Counted from the first letter of the stretch, positions 51,144 through 60,689 are shown. The stretch is DNA of 64,000 nucleotides from UBA8337 sp965221415 (GCA_965221415.1 OZ244887.1:744001-808000), one strand, 5' to 3'. The notes: generated by a model from the letters alone, not told the origin. A program made the numbers and translations.

Positions 51144-52940
51144 ATGAATTTATTTGCTGAAATTGAAGAAAGGCTGCGCGAGGCGGTAGAGGACTTCGTT
51201 TACCGTACCCCACGCCTAGTTTCGGAGCATAAGTTACTGGCTCACCTTATAGAGACTGCAAAGAAGCCAGATTTTTCTATGCCTCGCGTTCGCGTCGAAC
51301 AGCCGCGCGATGCGTCGCATGGGGATATGGCCACCAATGTGGCGATGCTGTTGACCACGCCCGCAAAAATGAATCCGAAGGATATCGCCGCCTTACTGTG
51401 CAAAGAGTTTGAGCAGTTGGATGATATTGCAAGCGCTGCGGTGGCGGGGCCGGGGTTTATCAATTTGCGCCTTGTGCCAGATGCGTGGCGAAAGTTAGTG
51501 CCGCATATTTTGGGCGAAGGCGTGGCCTATGGCGACCAGACGGGGGCGGGCAAGCTGAATATCGAATATGTGTCGGCCAACCCGACTGGCCCGATGCATG
51601 TAGGCCATGCGCGGGGGGCGGTGTTTGGCGATGCCTTGGCGCGTCTGCTCGAAAAAAACGGCCATGAGGTGCTGCGCGAATATTATATCAATGATGCGGG
51701 GGCGCAGATTGATACGTTGGCGAAATCTGCTTTGCTGCGGATGCGCGAGGCGATGGGCGAGGATATTGGTGCTATTCCAGAGGGGCTGTATCCGGGCGAT
51801 TATCTCGTGCCTGTGGGCGAGGCGTTGGCACGTGCGCATGCTGATTTAGGCGATAAACCCGATGACGAGCAGCTGCGTGTGGCTAAATCGGTGGCTGTGC
51901 CGATGATGATGGATATGATACGCGCCGACCTTGCCGCGCTCGGTGTCACCCATGATTTCTTTTTGTCCGAGCAAAGCCTGCACGATGAGGGTTTGGTCGA
52001 AAAAGCACTCAAGACGCTTGAAGATAAGGATTTGATTTATCAGGGTGTCTTGGAACCGCCAAAGGGCAAGGCACCGCCGCCCGATTGGGAGCCGCAGCCG
52101 CAAACGCTGTTTAAGTCGAGCCAGTTTGGCGATGATAGCGACCGCGCCCTGCAAAAGTCCGATGGCAGTTGGACTTACTTTGCGCCCGATATTGCGTGTC
52201 ATCACCACAAGATAAATCGTGGGTTTACAGAAATGATTAATGTGTGGGGGGCTGACCATATTGGCTATATCAAGCGGATGCAGTCGGCGGTGAAGGCAAT
52301 AAATAATGACGCGACGCTCGAGGTGAAAGTTTGCAATCTGGTGAAGCTGATGCGCGGGGGCGAACCAGTGAAAATGTCGAAACGCTCGGGCAGTTTTGTG
52401 ACCTTGCGCGAATTGGTGGATGAAGTCGGCAAAGACGCGGTGCGTTTTATGATGCTGACCCGCAAAAACGATGCGCCCCTCGATTTTGATTTCGACGTGG
52501 TGAAAGATAAAAGCCGCGAGAATCCTGTGTTCTATGTGCAATATGCCCATGCGCGGATTTGTTCTGTGCTGCGCATGGCCGAGCAGGCAGGATTTAGCCC
52601 CGATGAGTTGACTGATAAAGCTCTGGCGACCCATTCATTAGAGACTTTGCGCGATGAGGTTGAACTCGGACTGATTCGGTCTCTGGCGACTTATCCGCGC
52701 ATGTTGGCTTTGGCGGCTGAGGCGCGTGAGCCACACCGCGTGGCTTTTTATCTGATGGATCTTGCGGCTGCGTTTCACGCATTGTGGAATTTGGGCAAGG
52801 AACGCCCCGAATTGCGCTTTATTCAAGAGGATGACAAGACGGGAAGCCTTGCGCGATTGGCGCTTGTGCGTGCCACCGCGATTGTCATCGCATCGGGGCT
52901 TGATGTAATCGGCGTGACACCGGAAGTGGAAATGCGGTAG
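51144..52940 (+). CDS. argS: arginyl-tRNA synthetase
   Basis: Start at ATG 51144 (MNLFAEIEERLREAV) behind AGGGGTGAGC. HIGH-type motif in PTGPMHVGHARGAVFG, KMSKS-like motif PVKMSKRSGSFVTL, and the C-terminal anticodon-binding DALR domain ending GLDVIGVTPEVEMR. It charges tRNA-Arg. About 598 residues. An upstream in-frame ATG at 51063 lies inside dgt and is rejected. Confidence 0.97.
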   Translation: MNLFAEIEERLREAVEDFVYRTPRLVSEHKLLAHLIETAKKPDFSMPRVRVEQPRDASHGDMATNVAMLLTTPAKMNPKDIAALLCKEFEQLDDIASAAVAGPGFINLRLVPDAWRKLVPHILGEGVAYGDQTGAGKLNIEYVSANPTGPMHVGHARGAVFGDALARLLEKNGHEVLREYYINDAGAQIDTLAKSALLRMREAMGEDIGAIPEGLYPGDYLVPVGEALARAHADLGDKPDDEQLRVAKSVAVPMMMDMIRADLAALGVTHDFFLSEQSLHDEGLVEKALKTLEDKDLIYQGVLEPPKGKAPPPDWEPQPQTLFKSSQFGDDSDRALQKSDGSWTYFAPDIACHHHKINRGFTEMINVWGADHIGYIKRMQSAVKAINNDATLEVKVCNLVKLMRGGEPVKMSKRSGSFVTLRELVDEVGKDAVRFMMLTRKNDAPLDFDFDVVKDKSRENPVFYVQYAHARICSVLRMAEQAGFSPDELTDKALATHSLETLRDEVELGLIRSLATYPRMLALAAEAREPHRVAFYLMDLAAAFHALWNLGKERPELRFIQEDDKTGSLARLALVRATAIVIASGLDVIGVTPEVEMR

Positions 52941-52964
52941 TTTAAACGCGTAAGAGGAGACGAC

Positions 52965-53840
52965 ATGTCACAAAACGACTCAGGCAATTCAGGCGACTTC
53001 GAACGTAACTTCCTTGATAGCGATGTCGATTTGGATATTGCGCATCCGTCGCCCGGGGCGGAGATTTATTCGCGCAGTTCGCGGTGGAACTTGCCGCCCG
53101 CGCGTAGCGTCGGATTGGCGTTGCTGGTTTTGCTGGTGACGGCGGGCGCGTCGTCTTATTATGCGTATCAGCAAGGTCTGGCCGAGGGGCAGCGCAGCTT
53201 ACCGCCGATTGTACTGGCTGAAAAAACGCCGCTTAAAATTCCTGCCGAGCAAGTCCCCGGCGGGGTGGCCGCACCGCCAGATGATTTGAACATTTATGGC
53301 GTGATGCGAGGCGAGGCGACACTCAATCCAGAGATTCGCTCACCTGCTGATAATGCATCGGGCGGTATCGAGAGCCTGATTGTCGGGACGGATGACCCCT
53401 TTGCGGCGCTCTCGGGCGATGCCGAAACGGCACGCTTGCCCGCAAAAAGTGCCATCCAATCTTTGCACGAGAGTAAGGGCGTTGAGGTATCGCCGCCGCG
53501 CCCTGAGTTAAACCGTGCGCCGCAAGCCGTTGGCACACCAAAGCTTGCCGCAAAACCTGTGGCAAAGCCAAAAGTCGTCGCAAAACGACAAGATTATATG
53601 GTGCAGCTAACAGCACAGACCTCGCGTGCCTTGGCGCGGGGGTCGTATTCTCGCTTGCAGAAAGACTATAGCGATTTGCTCGCCCGCCGCGACCCGTTGA
53701 TTATACGCGCTGACCTTGGCAATGATGTCATTTTCTATCGGGTGAATGTGCCGGGTTTTGCCAGTCGCAATAGCGCGAATGAATTTTGCAACAATCTAAA
53801 AAAACGGGGTCAAGACTGCCTTGTCCGTAAGCAGCCCTAA
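52965..53840 (+). CDS. SPOR-domain envelope protein, 291 aa
   Basis: AGAGGAGACGAC precedes the ATG. A cytoplasmic N-terminus of about 45 residues is followed by one membrane span (VGLALLVLLVTAGASSYYAY, near 49-68), a proline-rich periplasmic linker, and a C-terminal SPOR domain (from about 210: YMVQLTAQTSRALARGSYSR). SPOR domains bind denuded glycan strands at the septum, so a division-site role is likely. It lies between argS and nagZ, its usual place. Confidence 0.9.
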   Translation: MSQNDSGNSGDFERNFLDSDVDLDIAHPSPGAEIYSRSSRWNLPPARSVGLALLVLLVTAGASSYYAYQQGLAEGQRSLPPIVLAEKTPLKIPAEQVPGGVAAPPDDLNIYGVMRGEATLNPEIRSPADNASGGIESLIVGTDDPFAALSGDAETARLPAKSAIQSLHESKGVEVSPPRPELNRAPQAVGTPKLAAKPVAKPKVVAKRQDYMVQLTAQTSRALARGSYSRLQKDYSDLLARRDPLIIRADLGNDVIFYRVNVPGFASRNSANEFCNNLKKRGQDCLVRKQP

Positions 53841-54873
53841 TTATTCACCGGTTATTTATGGGCTGCAAGGTCTGGACTTCAGCGCCGATGAAGGCGCGTT
53901 TTTCCACGATGCGCGACCATGGGGGGTTATCCTATTTGCGCGTAATATCGAAAGTCGTGACCAACTCCGCCGCCTGACCGATGATTTGCGCGAGATGTCA
54001 GGCAATCCGCATGTTCCCATCCTTATCGACCAAGAGGGCGGTCGCGTGGCGCGACTTCGCCCGCCTCTGGTGTCGGCCTATCCCGCGATGGGTCTGTATG
54101 GCGAGCTATACAAAACCGATAAGCCACGCGCCGTGGAAGCCGCACGGCTTGGGGCGGCGTTGTTGGCGCAAGATTTATTCGAATTGGGTATTCCTATCAC
54201 ATGTGCGCCGTGTCTTGATTTGCGCCTGCCCGAGATGAGCGAGGTGATTGGCGACCGTGGCTTGAGCGATGATGTCGATACGGTGGTTGCGCTTGGCAAT
54301 GCGGTTCTTGAAGGGTTTGATATGGGGGGCGTGTTGCCCGTGATGAAGCATATTCCGGGGCATGGTCGGGCGCGGGTCGATAGCCATTTTGAGCTGCCGA
54401 TGATTGATGCAGATGTGCCGCTATTAAAAGCGACTGATTTTGTGGTTTTTCGCCAAGTCAATCACCCGTTGATGGCAATGACGGGGCATTTGCGGTTCAA
54501 CGCGATTGATGCGAGCGAGACCTCGACGTTTTCTAAGCCAGTGATTGAGGGGGTTATTCGCGAGCATATTGGCTTTGATGGTTTGCTGATGAGCGATGAT
54601 ATTTCGATGGGTGCGCTATCGGATGAGATGGGCGTGCGGGTGCAGAAAACATTGGCGGCGGGGTGTGATGTGGTGCTGCATTGCAATGGCGACCGCGCTG
54701 AAATGGAGACGGTGCAAGATAATTTAGCGTCTGCGCCACCCGCGACTCAGGCGCGTCTTGCGCAGGTCGACGCGCAGATTGCGGCACTGTCGTGTGATGT
54801 GCCAAAGGGCGTGCGCAAAGTCTGGGGAGAACTCGTGGCGGATATTTTCCCCGAATCGCAGAACGCGCTATAA
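53821..54873 (+). CDS. nagZ: beta-N-acetylhexosaminidase
   Basis: Starts with TTG at 53821, overlapping the SPOR gene by 20 bases. No in-frame ATG lies before the conserved GLQGLDFSADE. It is a glycoside hydrolase family 3 enzyme with LIDQEGGRVARLRPP (near residue 62) and the catalytic motif KHIPGHGRARVDSHFELP (near 176). It removes GlcNAc from muropeptides during wall recycling. 350 residues. Confidence 0.94.
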   Translation: MSVSSPNYSPVIYGLQGLDFSADEGAFFHDARPWGVILFARNIESRDQLRRLTDDLREMSGNPHVPILIDQEGGRVARLRPPLVSAYPAMGLYGELYKTDKPRAVEAARLGAALLAQDLFELGIPITCAPCLDLRLPEMSEVIGDRGLSDDVDTVVALGNAVLEGFDMGGVLPVMKHIPGHGRARVDSHFELPMIDADVPLLKATDFVVFRQVNHPLMAMTGHLRFNAIDASETSTFSKPVIEGVIREHIGFDGLLMSDDISMGALSDEMGVRVQKTLAAGCDVVLHCNGDRAEMETVQDNLASAPPATQARLAQVDAQIAALSCDVPKGVRKVWGELVADIFPESQNAL

Positions 54874-54880
54874 GTCTGTC

Positions 54881-55714
54881 ATGGAAGATACGCAAACTGA
54901 TTCTGTTCAAGAGGGTGATTTTCAAGAGGGCGTGGCCTATTCGCAAGAGCCGATGGGCGATGCGTTGGATGTCAACCTTGAGGGCTATGAAGGGCCGCTG
55001 CATATTCTGCTGACGCTGGCGCGTACGCAAAAGGTTGACCTGAAGCAAATCTCTATTTTGCAACTGGCGGAGCAATATCTCGAATTTATTCGCGAGGCGC
55101 AGGAATTGCGCATCGAACTGGCGGCGGATTATCTGGTGATGGCATCGTGGTTGGCTTATTTAAAGTCGCGCTTATTGCTGCCGCCGCCGCATGATGACGA
55201 GGCGATGGATGCCGAGGCGATGGCGGCGCATTTGGTGTTCCGTCTGCAATGTCTGGAGGCCATGCGCGAGGCGGGGGCGCAATTGATGGCGCGTGATTTG
55301 CTTGGGCGCGATTTTTTCGTCCACGGTCAGCCTGAAGGCATTCGCATTAAGCGTCAGAGTCATTATGACGCGGATTTATACGAGGTGCTCGGCGCGTATT
55401 CGACGCAGCGTTTGCGCAATTACTATGAAAAATGGACACCGCCGAAAATGGATGTGCTGTCGATTGAGCGTGCGCGTATGCGTATCGAGCGTTTGCTCGG
55501 CAAGCTCGACGATTGGGAGGCGGTTGATGCTTTGGTCGCAAGCGATATCCGCGACCCGCAAAAGCGGCGCACGACATTGGCGAGTTCGTTTAGCGCGATA
55601 TTAGAATATGTGCGCGATGGGCGACTTGAATTGCAGCAGGGCGGCAATTTCGACCCATTGCTCGTACGACGCGCACGGCCAAAAGTGGCACATGAAGGGG
55701 CAAGCGATGAGTGA
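54881..55714 (+). CDS. scpA: segregation and condensation protein A
   Basis: Start at ATG 54881 (MEDTQTDSVQEGDF), 7 bases after the nagZ stop. It carries the conserved N-terminal kleisin motif NLEGYEGPLHILLTLARTQK (near 35), EQYLEFI and WLAYLKSRLLLP. ScpA is the kleisin that bridges SMC heads in chromosome condensation. An in-frame ATG at 54758 lies inside nagZ and is rejected. Overlaps scpB by 8 bases. Confidence 0.95.
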   Translation: MEDTQTDSVQEGDFQEGVAYSQEPMGDALDVNLEGYEGPLHILLTLARTQKVDLKQISILQLAEQYLEFIREAQELRIELAADYLVMASWLAYLKSRLLLPPPHDDEAMDAEAMAAHLVFRLQCLEAMREAGAQLMARDLLGRDFFVHGQPEGIRIKRQSHYDADLYEVLGAYSTQRLRNYYEKWTPPKMDVLSIERARMRIERLLGKLDDWEAVDALVASDIRDPQKRRTTLASSFSAILEYVRDGRLELQQGGNFDPLLVRRARPKVAHEGASDE

Positions 55715-56417
55715 CGAACAAGAAGCTTTGCTGCCCGTCAAGGATGAGCATATCCGCATTGTCGAGGCAGTGCTGTTTGCCGCCGAAGAGCCACTGGACG
55801 TGCCGAATATCAAAGACAAATTACCAGATGGCGCTGATGTGTTGGCGATTTTGGACGCGGTCGGCGAAAAATACGCCAATGCGGGATTTACGCTGCAAAA
55901 AGTCGGCTCGAAATGGTCGTTTCTATCTGCGCCTGATTTGGCACATGCGCTGCAAAAACATGTGGTGCAGCAGCGTCGCTTGTCGCGTCCTGCGCTCGAA
56001 ACACTCGCCATTATCGCCTATCACCAACCCGTGACCCGCGCCGAAATCGAAGATATTCGCGGCGTATCGGTATCGAAAGGCACGCTCGATGTGCTGCTCG
56101 AAAGTACGTGGGTGAAAATCCGTGGCCGTCGCCGTGTGCCGGGTCGGCCAGTGACCTATGGCACATCGCATAATTTTCTGCTGCATTTTGGGCTGGAAAG
56201 TTTGAAGGATTTACCCGGACTGGATGAGTTGAAAGCCACCGGCTTGTTGGATGACCGTTTGCCGCCGGGCTTTGCGGTGCCGTCGCCTGATGGCGCGCCC
56301 GACGAGGACGAAGACCCATTGGCGGATGGCGATGATGGATCGGATTTGTCACCCTTAGAGATGGATTTGCCCGAGGCGGCGCATGAGGCGGCCTCCGAGG
56401 ATGACGCATCAGCATGA
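55707..56417 (+). CDS. scpB: segregation and condensation protein B
   Basis: ATG 55707 lies inside the end of scpA. It has winged-helix halves with IVEAVLFAAEEPL (near 15) and the conserved RPALETLAIIAYHQPVTRAE, then IRGVSVSKGTLDVLLE and a YGTSHNFLLHFGL segment. It ends in an acidic tail. It dimerises and binds ScpA in the SMC complex. The stop overlaps the ABC ATPase start by ATGA. Confidence 0.95.
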   Translation: MSDEQEALLPVKDEHIRIVEAVLFAAEEPLDVPNIKDKLPDGADVLAILDAVGEKYANAGFTLQKVGSKWSFLSAPDLAHALQKHVVQQRRLSRPALETLAIIAYHQPVTRAEIEDIRGVSVSKGTLDVLLESTWVKIRGRRRVPGRPVTYGTSHNFLLHFGLESLKDLPGLDELKATGLLDDRLPPGFAVPSPDGAPDEDEDPLADGDDGSDLSPLEMDLPEAAHEAASEDDASA

Positions 56418-57388
56418 GTGCAGCGTTACGCTTTTCGCATGTCTCGTGTCGGTTTGACGGCGATATGGTTGTCGATGATGTAAGCTTTGAGGTGGCGGCA
56501 GGCGAGATTGTCTGCTTGCTCGGGCCGTCGGGCTGCGGCAAGACGACCAGTTTGCGTTTGGCGGCGGGCATGGAAACGCCAAGCGCGGGGGAGATATTTT
56601 TGGGCGATATGTGTGTCTCGACGGCGCAGCACGTTAACCCGCCCGAGGCGCGTGGCATTGGGTTTTTGTTTCAGGATTTTGCGCTGTTTCCGCATTTGTC
56701 GATTTACGACAATGTGACGTTTGGGCTGAACCATCTGCCTGACGACGAGGCACGCAAGCGCGCACTGGATTTGCTCAATGCGGTTGACCTGTCGGGTTTT
56801 GCCAATAAATATCCCGATACATTATCGGGCGGCGAGCAGCAACGCGTCGCGCTTGCCCGTGCCATGGCACCGAGGCCGCAATTAGTGTTGATGGATGAGC
56901 CATTTTCTAATCTCGACCCGCAATTACGCGACCAGATGCGCGACCTCACTCTGCGTTTGGTGAAAGAAAATGACGCGGCGGGTTTGATTGTCACCCACGA
57001 CACAGCCGATGCTTTGCGCATGGCTGACCGTATCGCGGTGCAGAATAAGGGGCGCATCGTGCAGATGGATACGCCCGAGGCGATTTATCAAAACCCGCTT
57101 AATTTGCATGTCGCGGCGATGTTTGGGTCGGTTAATCTTATGGCAGATGGTGACGGGCAAATCGGTGTGCGCCCGAGCGATATTACGCTGATGGGTGAGG
57201 CGGATGATTTTACGTTTGAGGGGGATATTGTCTCGGTGCGCGCGATTGGGCCAGATTGGCTGTGCCATATCGCCCGCCCTGAGGGTGCGAATTGGCAAGC
57301 GCTTATTCGTGGTGGGGCGCGGCCAAATCAGGGGGCAAACAAATTCTTTGTATCGCGAGCGCGCCTCATGCTATTTAAATCAGAGTGA
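56414..57388 (+). CDS. orphan ABC transporter ATP-binding protein (Fe3+/spermidine/sulfate-type importer), 324 aa
   Basis: Walker A GPSGCGKTTSLRLAAG (near 35), signature LSGGEQQRVALARAM, Walker B LVLMDEPFSNLD and switch histidine in LIVTHDTADA. A C-terminal TOBE-like regulatory segment follows (IGVRPSDITLMG). These match ATPases of FbpC/PotA/CysA-type importers. No permease or binding protein gene lies nearby, so it must serve a transporter encoded elsewhere. It is inserted between scpB and tatA and overlaps scpB by 4 bases, so it is translated with housekeeping genes. Confidence 0.88.
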   Translation: MSAALRFSHVSCRFDGDMVVDDVSFEVAAGEIVCLLGPSGCGKTTSLRLAAGMETPSAGEIFLGDMCVSTAQHVNPPEARGIGFLFQDFALFPHLSIYDNVTFGLNHLPDDEARKRALDLLNAVDLSGFANKYPDTLSGGEQQRVALARAMAPRPQLVLMDEPFSNLDPQLRDQMRDLTLRLVKENDAAGLIVTHDTADALRMADRIAVQNKGRIVQMDTPEAIYQNPLNLHVAAMFGSVNLMADGDGQIGVRPSDITLMGEADDFTFEGDIVSVRAIGPDWLCHIARPEGANWQALIRGGARPNQGANKFFVSRARLMLFKSE

Positions 57389-57403
57389 AATAAGGGGTTC
57401 GAG

Positions 57404-57574
57404 ATGGGATTAAGCTGGATACAAATACTGATTGTCGTGGTTTTAGTGATTTTGCTGTTTGGCCGTGGCCGCATCTCATCGCTCATGAGCGATGTCGCGC
57501 GCGGCATCACGAGCTTCCGCAAAGGATTGCGCGAAGACGAACAAGCCGACGACACTAACACTGACGACAAGTAG
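57404..57574 (+). CDS. tatA: twin-arginine translocase subunit TatA, 56 aa
   Basis: The small frame starts MGLSWIQILIVVVLVILLFG. It has one membrane span, then FGRGRIS at the hinge and an amphipathic helix (SLMSDVARGITSFRKGLRE), ending in a short acidic tail. This is the TatA architecture; E. coli TatA has 89 residues, so the tail is reduced. It lies 15 bases after the ABC ATPase gene and 12 bases before tatB. It forms the variable-size pore for folded twin-arginine substrates. Confidence 0.9.
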   Translation: MGLSWIQILIVVVLVILLFGRGRISSLMSDVARGITSFRKGLREDEQADDTNTDDK

Positions 57575-57586
57575 CGGAGCCTCGCT

Positions 57587-57850
57587 TTGTTTGACATTGG
57601 CTGGACCGAAATGTTGGTTCTGGGCGTTGTGACATTGCTCGTTGTAGGACCGCGTGAGTTGCCTGCGCTGTTGCGGTCGGCGGGGCGGTTTGTTGGGCGG
57701 ATGCGCGCGATGGTGCAGGAGTTGCGCGCGCAAATGAATGATATGTCGGATGATTTAGACCCTTTGCGCGACCACCCATTTGTCGAGGATGTCGGCACGC
57801 CCGATTTATTCGTCGCACCAGATGAAGATGATGAGCCAAAACGTGACTGA
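57587..57850 (+). CDS. tatB: Sec-independent translocase subunit TatB, 87 aa
   Basis: Starts at TTG 57587 (MFDIGWTEMLVLGVVTLLVV), the conserved TatB N-terminus with the FDIGW and VGPRELP motifs. An amphipathic helix and a short acidic tail ending PDEDDEPKRD follow. E. coli TatB has 171 residues, so this one is compact. It pairs with TatC to bind signal peptides. Overlaps tatC by 20 bases. Confidence 0.92.
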   Translation: MFDIGWTEMLVLGVVTLLVVGPRELPALLRSAGRFVGRMRAMVQELRAQMNDMSDDLDPLRDHPFVEDVGTPDLFVAPDEDDEPKRD

Positions 57851-58643
57851 CCCAGAAAAGAGCGAATTAGCAGCGGGCGAGATGGCATTGTTTGACCATC
57901 TGGTTGAATTGCGCACGCGGCTTTTATGGGCGCTGGCGGGTTTTATCGTGGCGTTTGCTGTGTGCATGTTTTTTGCCAGTGATATTTTCGCGTTTTTATT
58001 GTGGCCGTTTGAGCAAGCCGCGAAAAGTCAGTTGGAGCTGATTTATACCGCGCCGCATGAGTTTTTCTTCACGCATATAAAGCTGTCGATGTTTGCCGCG
58101 CTGTTTTTGTCTTTTCCGATGATGGCGTTTCAGCTTTATCGTTTTATCGCGCCGGGGCTTTATAAAAACGAGCGCGGGGCGTTTTTGCCGTATCTGATTG
58201 CGTCGCCGATTTTATTTGCGGGCGGTGCGGCATTGGTATTTTTCATCGTGATGCCACTGGCCTTTGAGTTTTTTCTGTCGATGCAGATTATTGGCGGTGG
58301 CGACGCGGCGCATGTGCGCATGGTCAATCGGGTGAGCGAGTATTTATCGTTCACGATGGTGTTGATGCTGGCTTTTGGTCTGTGTTTTCAATTGCCTGTT
58401 GTGTTAACCTTGCTTGGTCGCATCGGGGTGGTGAGCGCGGATGGCCTGCGCGCCAAGCGGCGCTATGCGATTGTGATTGTGTTTGGCGTGGCGGCGGTGC
58501 TGACACCGCCAGATTTAATCAGCCAGATTGGCCTCAGCGTGCCGACATTATTGCTTTATGAAATCTCTATTTTATGCGTTGCTAGACTAGAAAAGCGGCC
58601 TATAAAAGACAGCAACCAAACCAGACGAGCCGACGATGCATGA
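57831..58643 (+). CDS. tatC: Sec-independent translocase subunit TatC
   Basis: A six-span inner-membrane protein with the conserved N-terminal FDHLVELRTRLLWALAGF (near residue 20), a periplasmic segment YTAPHEFFFTHIKLSMFAA, and LPYLIASPILFAGGAALVFF. It is the signal-peptide receptor of the Tat system. Start set at ATG 57831 (MSQNVTDPEKSEL); in-frame ATGs at 57822 or 57780 are possible. The end overlaps the serS start by 8 bases. Confidence 0.93.
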   Translation: MSQNVTDPEKSELAAGEMALFDHLVELRTRLLWALAGFIVAFAVCMFFASDIFAFLLWPFEQAAKSQLELIYTAPHEFFFTHIKLSMFAALFLSFPMMAFQLYRFIAPGLYKNERGAFLPYLIASPILFAGGAALVFFIVMPLAFEFFLSMQIIGGGDAAHVRMVNRVSEYLSFTMVLMLAFGLCFQLPVVLTLLGRIGVVSADGLRAKRRYAIVIVFGVAAVLTPPDLISQIGLSVPTLLLYEISILCVARLEKRPIKDSNQTRRADDA

Positions 58644-59904
58644 TATTAACGCCATACGAAAAGACCCAGACGCGTTTGACGTGAAGCTTGAAAAGCGCGG
58701 GGTCGCCCCACAAGCTGCGGCTTTGGTGGCAAAAGACGATGAGCGTCGCGTAGCGATTGCTAACGCGCAAGAATTGCAAACCCAACGCAATGAGGCCTCC
58801 AAAAAGATTGGTGAGGCCAAAGCGCAGGGCAACGACATCGAAGCGCAGCGTGTGATGAGTGAAACCGCAGGGTTGAAAGAGCTATTGCAAGAGGCCGAAA
58901 AAGCCGAGCGTTTCATCCAGACAGACCTCACCGAGATGTTGGCGGCGATTCCCAATATTGCGATGGACGATGTCCCCGTCGGCGAAGATGACGAGAGCAA
59001 TGTTGAGCTGCGTCGTCACGGCGACCCGAAAGCAGGCAGCCGCGAGCATTTTGAGATTGGCGAGTCGCTCGGCATGGATTTTGAAACGGCGGCACTATTG
59101 TCTGGGGCGCGGTTTGTGGTGTTGCACAATCAATTGGCGCGGCTTGAGCGCGCGCTAGGTAATTTCATGCTCGATTTGCAAACGGGAGAATTCGGCTATA
59201 CCGAGATGACCTTGCCCGTATTGGTGCGCGATGATGCGGTTTTTGGCGCGGGGCAATTGCCGAAATTCGCCGAAGATTTATTCCGCACAGAAAATGGCTA
59301 TTGGTTGACTTCGACGGCGGAAGTCACGCTGTCTAATTTGGTGCGCGAGCAGATTGTTGATGCGGCGCAGCTGCCGATGCGTGTGACGGCACTGACGCAG
59401 TGCTTTCGCTCGGAAGCAGGTTCGGCGGGACGCGATACACGCGGCATGATTCGCCAGCACCAGTTCGCCAAAGTCGAATTGGTCTCGATTGTTGACGCCC
59501 AAAGCGGCGAAGCAGAATTGGAACGCAAGCTGAATTGCGCCGAAGAAGTGCTGAAGAAGCTCAAATTGCCGTATCGCGTGATGCAGCTTTGCACGGGCGA
59601 TATGGGGTTTAGCGCGAGCAAAACGTTTGACCTTGAGGTCTGGTTGCCGGGGCAAAATGCCTATCGTGAAATCTCTAGCGTGTCGTATTGCGGTGATTTT
59701 CAGGGGCGGCGGATGAATGCGCGCTATCGGGCGGAAGGCGAAAAGGCCACGCAATTTGTCCACACGCTGAACGGCTCTGGCCTTGCGGTCGGGCGCACGC
59801 TCGTTGCGGTGTTGGAAAATTATGTCAATGAAGATGGCTCGGTGACGATACCCGATGCCTTGCAGCCCTATATGGGCGGGCGCACCAAGATAGAGGCGGA
59901 ATAA
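58636..59904 (+). CDS. serS: seryl-tRNA synthetase
   Basis: A class II synthetase of 422 residues with an N-terminal coiled-coil arm (MHDINAIRKDPDAFDVKLEK to about 110), motif 2 FRSEAGSAGRDTRGMIRQHQF (in part near 255), the TSTAEVTLSNL serine pocket, and motif 3 ending SGLAVGRTLVAVLENY. It charges tRNA-Ser. The stop overlaps the surE start in a TAATG arrangement. Confidence 0.97.
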   Translation: MHDINAIRKDPDAFDVKLEKRGVAPQAAALVAKDDERRVAIANAQELQTQRNEASKKIGEAKAQGNDIEAQRVMSETAGLKELLQEAEKAERFIQTDLTEMLAAIPNIAMDDVPVGEDDESNVELRRHGDPKAGSREHFEIGESLGMDFETAALLSGARFVVLHNQLARLERALGNFMLDLQTGEFGYTEMTLPVLVRDDAVFGAGQLPKFAEDLFRTENGYWLTSTAEVTLSNLVREQIVDAAQLPMRVTALTQCFRSEAGSAGRDTRGMIRQHQFAKVELVSIVDAQSGEAELERKLNCAEEVLKKLKLPYRVMQLCTGDMGFSASKTFDLEVWLPGQNAYREISSVSYCGDFQGRRMNARYRAEGEKATQFVHTLNGSGLAVGRTLVAVLENYVNEDGSVTIPDALQPYMGGRTKIEAE

Positions 59905-60689
59905 TGGGTAAATTAGTGGGACGCATTTTGGTCAGCAATGATGACGGTATTGATGCGCGGGGGCTTAAATCGACCATCAAAATCGCCAAGCAATTGGCCG
60001 ATGAGGTTTGGGTGATAGCCCCAGCTGAGGAAATGAGCGGGGCAAGTCACTCGTTTAGTCTGTCGAAGCCGCTGCGTGTTGAAAAGCGGGGGACACGCCG
60101 CTATGCGGTCAGCGGCACACCGACAGATTGCGTGATGGTGGCCACCCGTCATTTGATGAAGGATTGCCTGCCTGATTTGATTTTGGGCGGGGTTAATTTC
60201 GGGCAGAATATTGCTGAGGACATCAGCTATTCGGGGACGGTCGCCATCGCCAAAGAAGGCACTGTGTCGGGCATTCCGTCGATTGCGATGAGCCAAGCGA
60301 TTAACCTTGCGGGTGCTATCTGGCAACGAAAGCCGCGTTTTGAGGTCGCCGAAAAACATGCGCCTGCGATTATTCGAAAATTACTGACGCTTGAATGGCA
60401 GAGAGGCACGTTCATCAATATTAATTTTCCCGATATCGACCCGAAGAAAAAGCCGCATGTGCGTATCACCAAGCAGGGCAAGCGCAGCAAAAATATCCTG
60501 TCGATGCAGCATCGCACCAACCCGCGCGGGGTCAATTATTACTGGTATGATTTCAACCGCGTTCTCAGCCATCTGACCAAAGGCACGGATATCGAGGCGG
60601 TCATGCAGGGCGATATTTCCATCACGCCGCTGCATATGGATATGACAAGTCGGCCTCTTGCGCGAAAGTTGGGTAAATTATTTGGATGA
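59904..60689 (+). CDS. surE: 5'/3'-nucleotidase SurE
   Basis: The N-terminal metal-binding LVSNDDGIDARG and the SGTPTDCVMVA, LGGVNFGQNIAEDISYSGTV motifs are those of SurE survival proteins, which dephosphorylate nucleoside monophosphates. 261 residues. In many relatives pcm follows surE; here the LysM/M23 gene follows directly with an ATGA overlap. Confidence 0.95.
   Translation: MGKLVGRILVSNDDGIDARGLKSTIKIAKQLADEVWVIAPAEEMSGASHSFSLSKPLRVEKRGTRRYAVSGTPTDCVMVATRHLMKDCLPDLILGGVNFGQNIAEDISYSGTVAIAKEGTVSGIPSIAMSQAINLAGAIWQRKPRFEVAEKHAPAIIRKLLTLEWQRGTFININFPDIDPKKKPHVRITKQGKRSKNILSMQHRTNPRGVNYYWYDFNRVLSHLTKGTDIEAVMQGDISITPLHMDMTSRPLARKLGKLFG

Noticed and set aside
55608..55706. Upstream starts for scpA, scpB, argS and yajC
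   Set aside because: The longer versions run deep into upstream genes or ignore good ribosome-binding sites. The family homology begins at the chosen starts.
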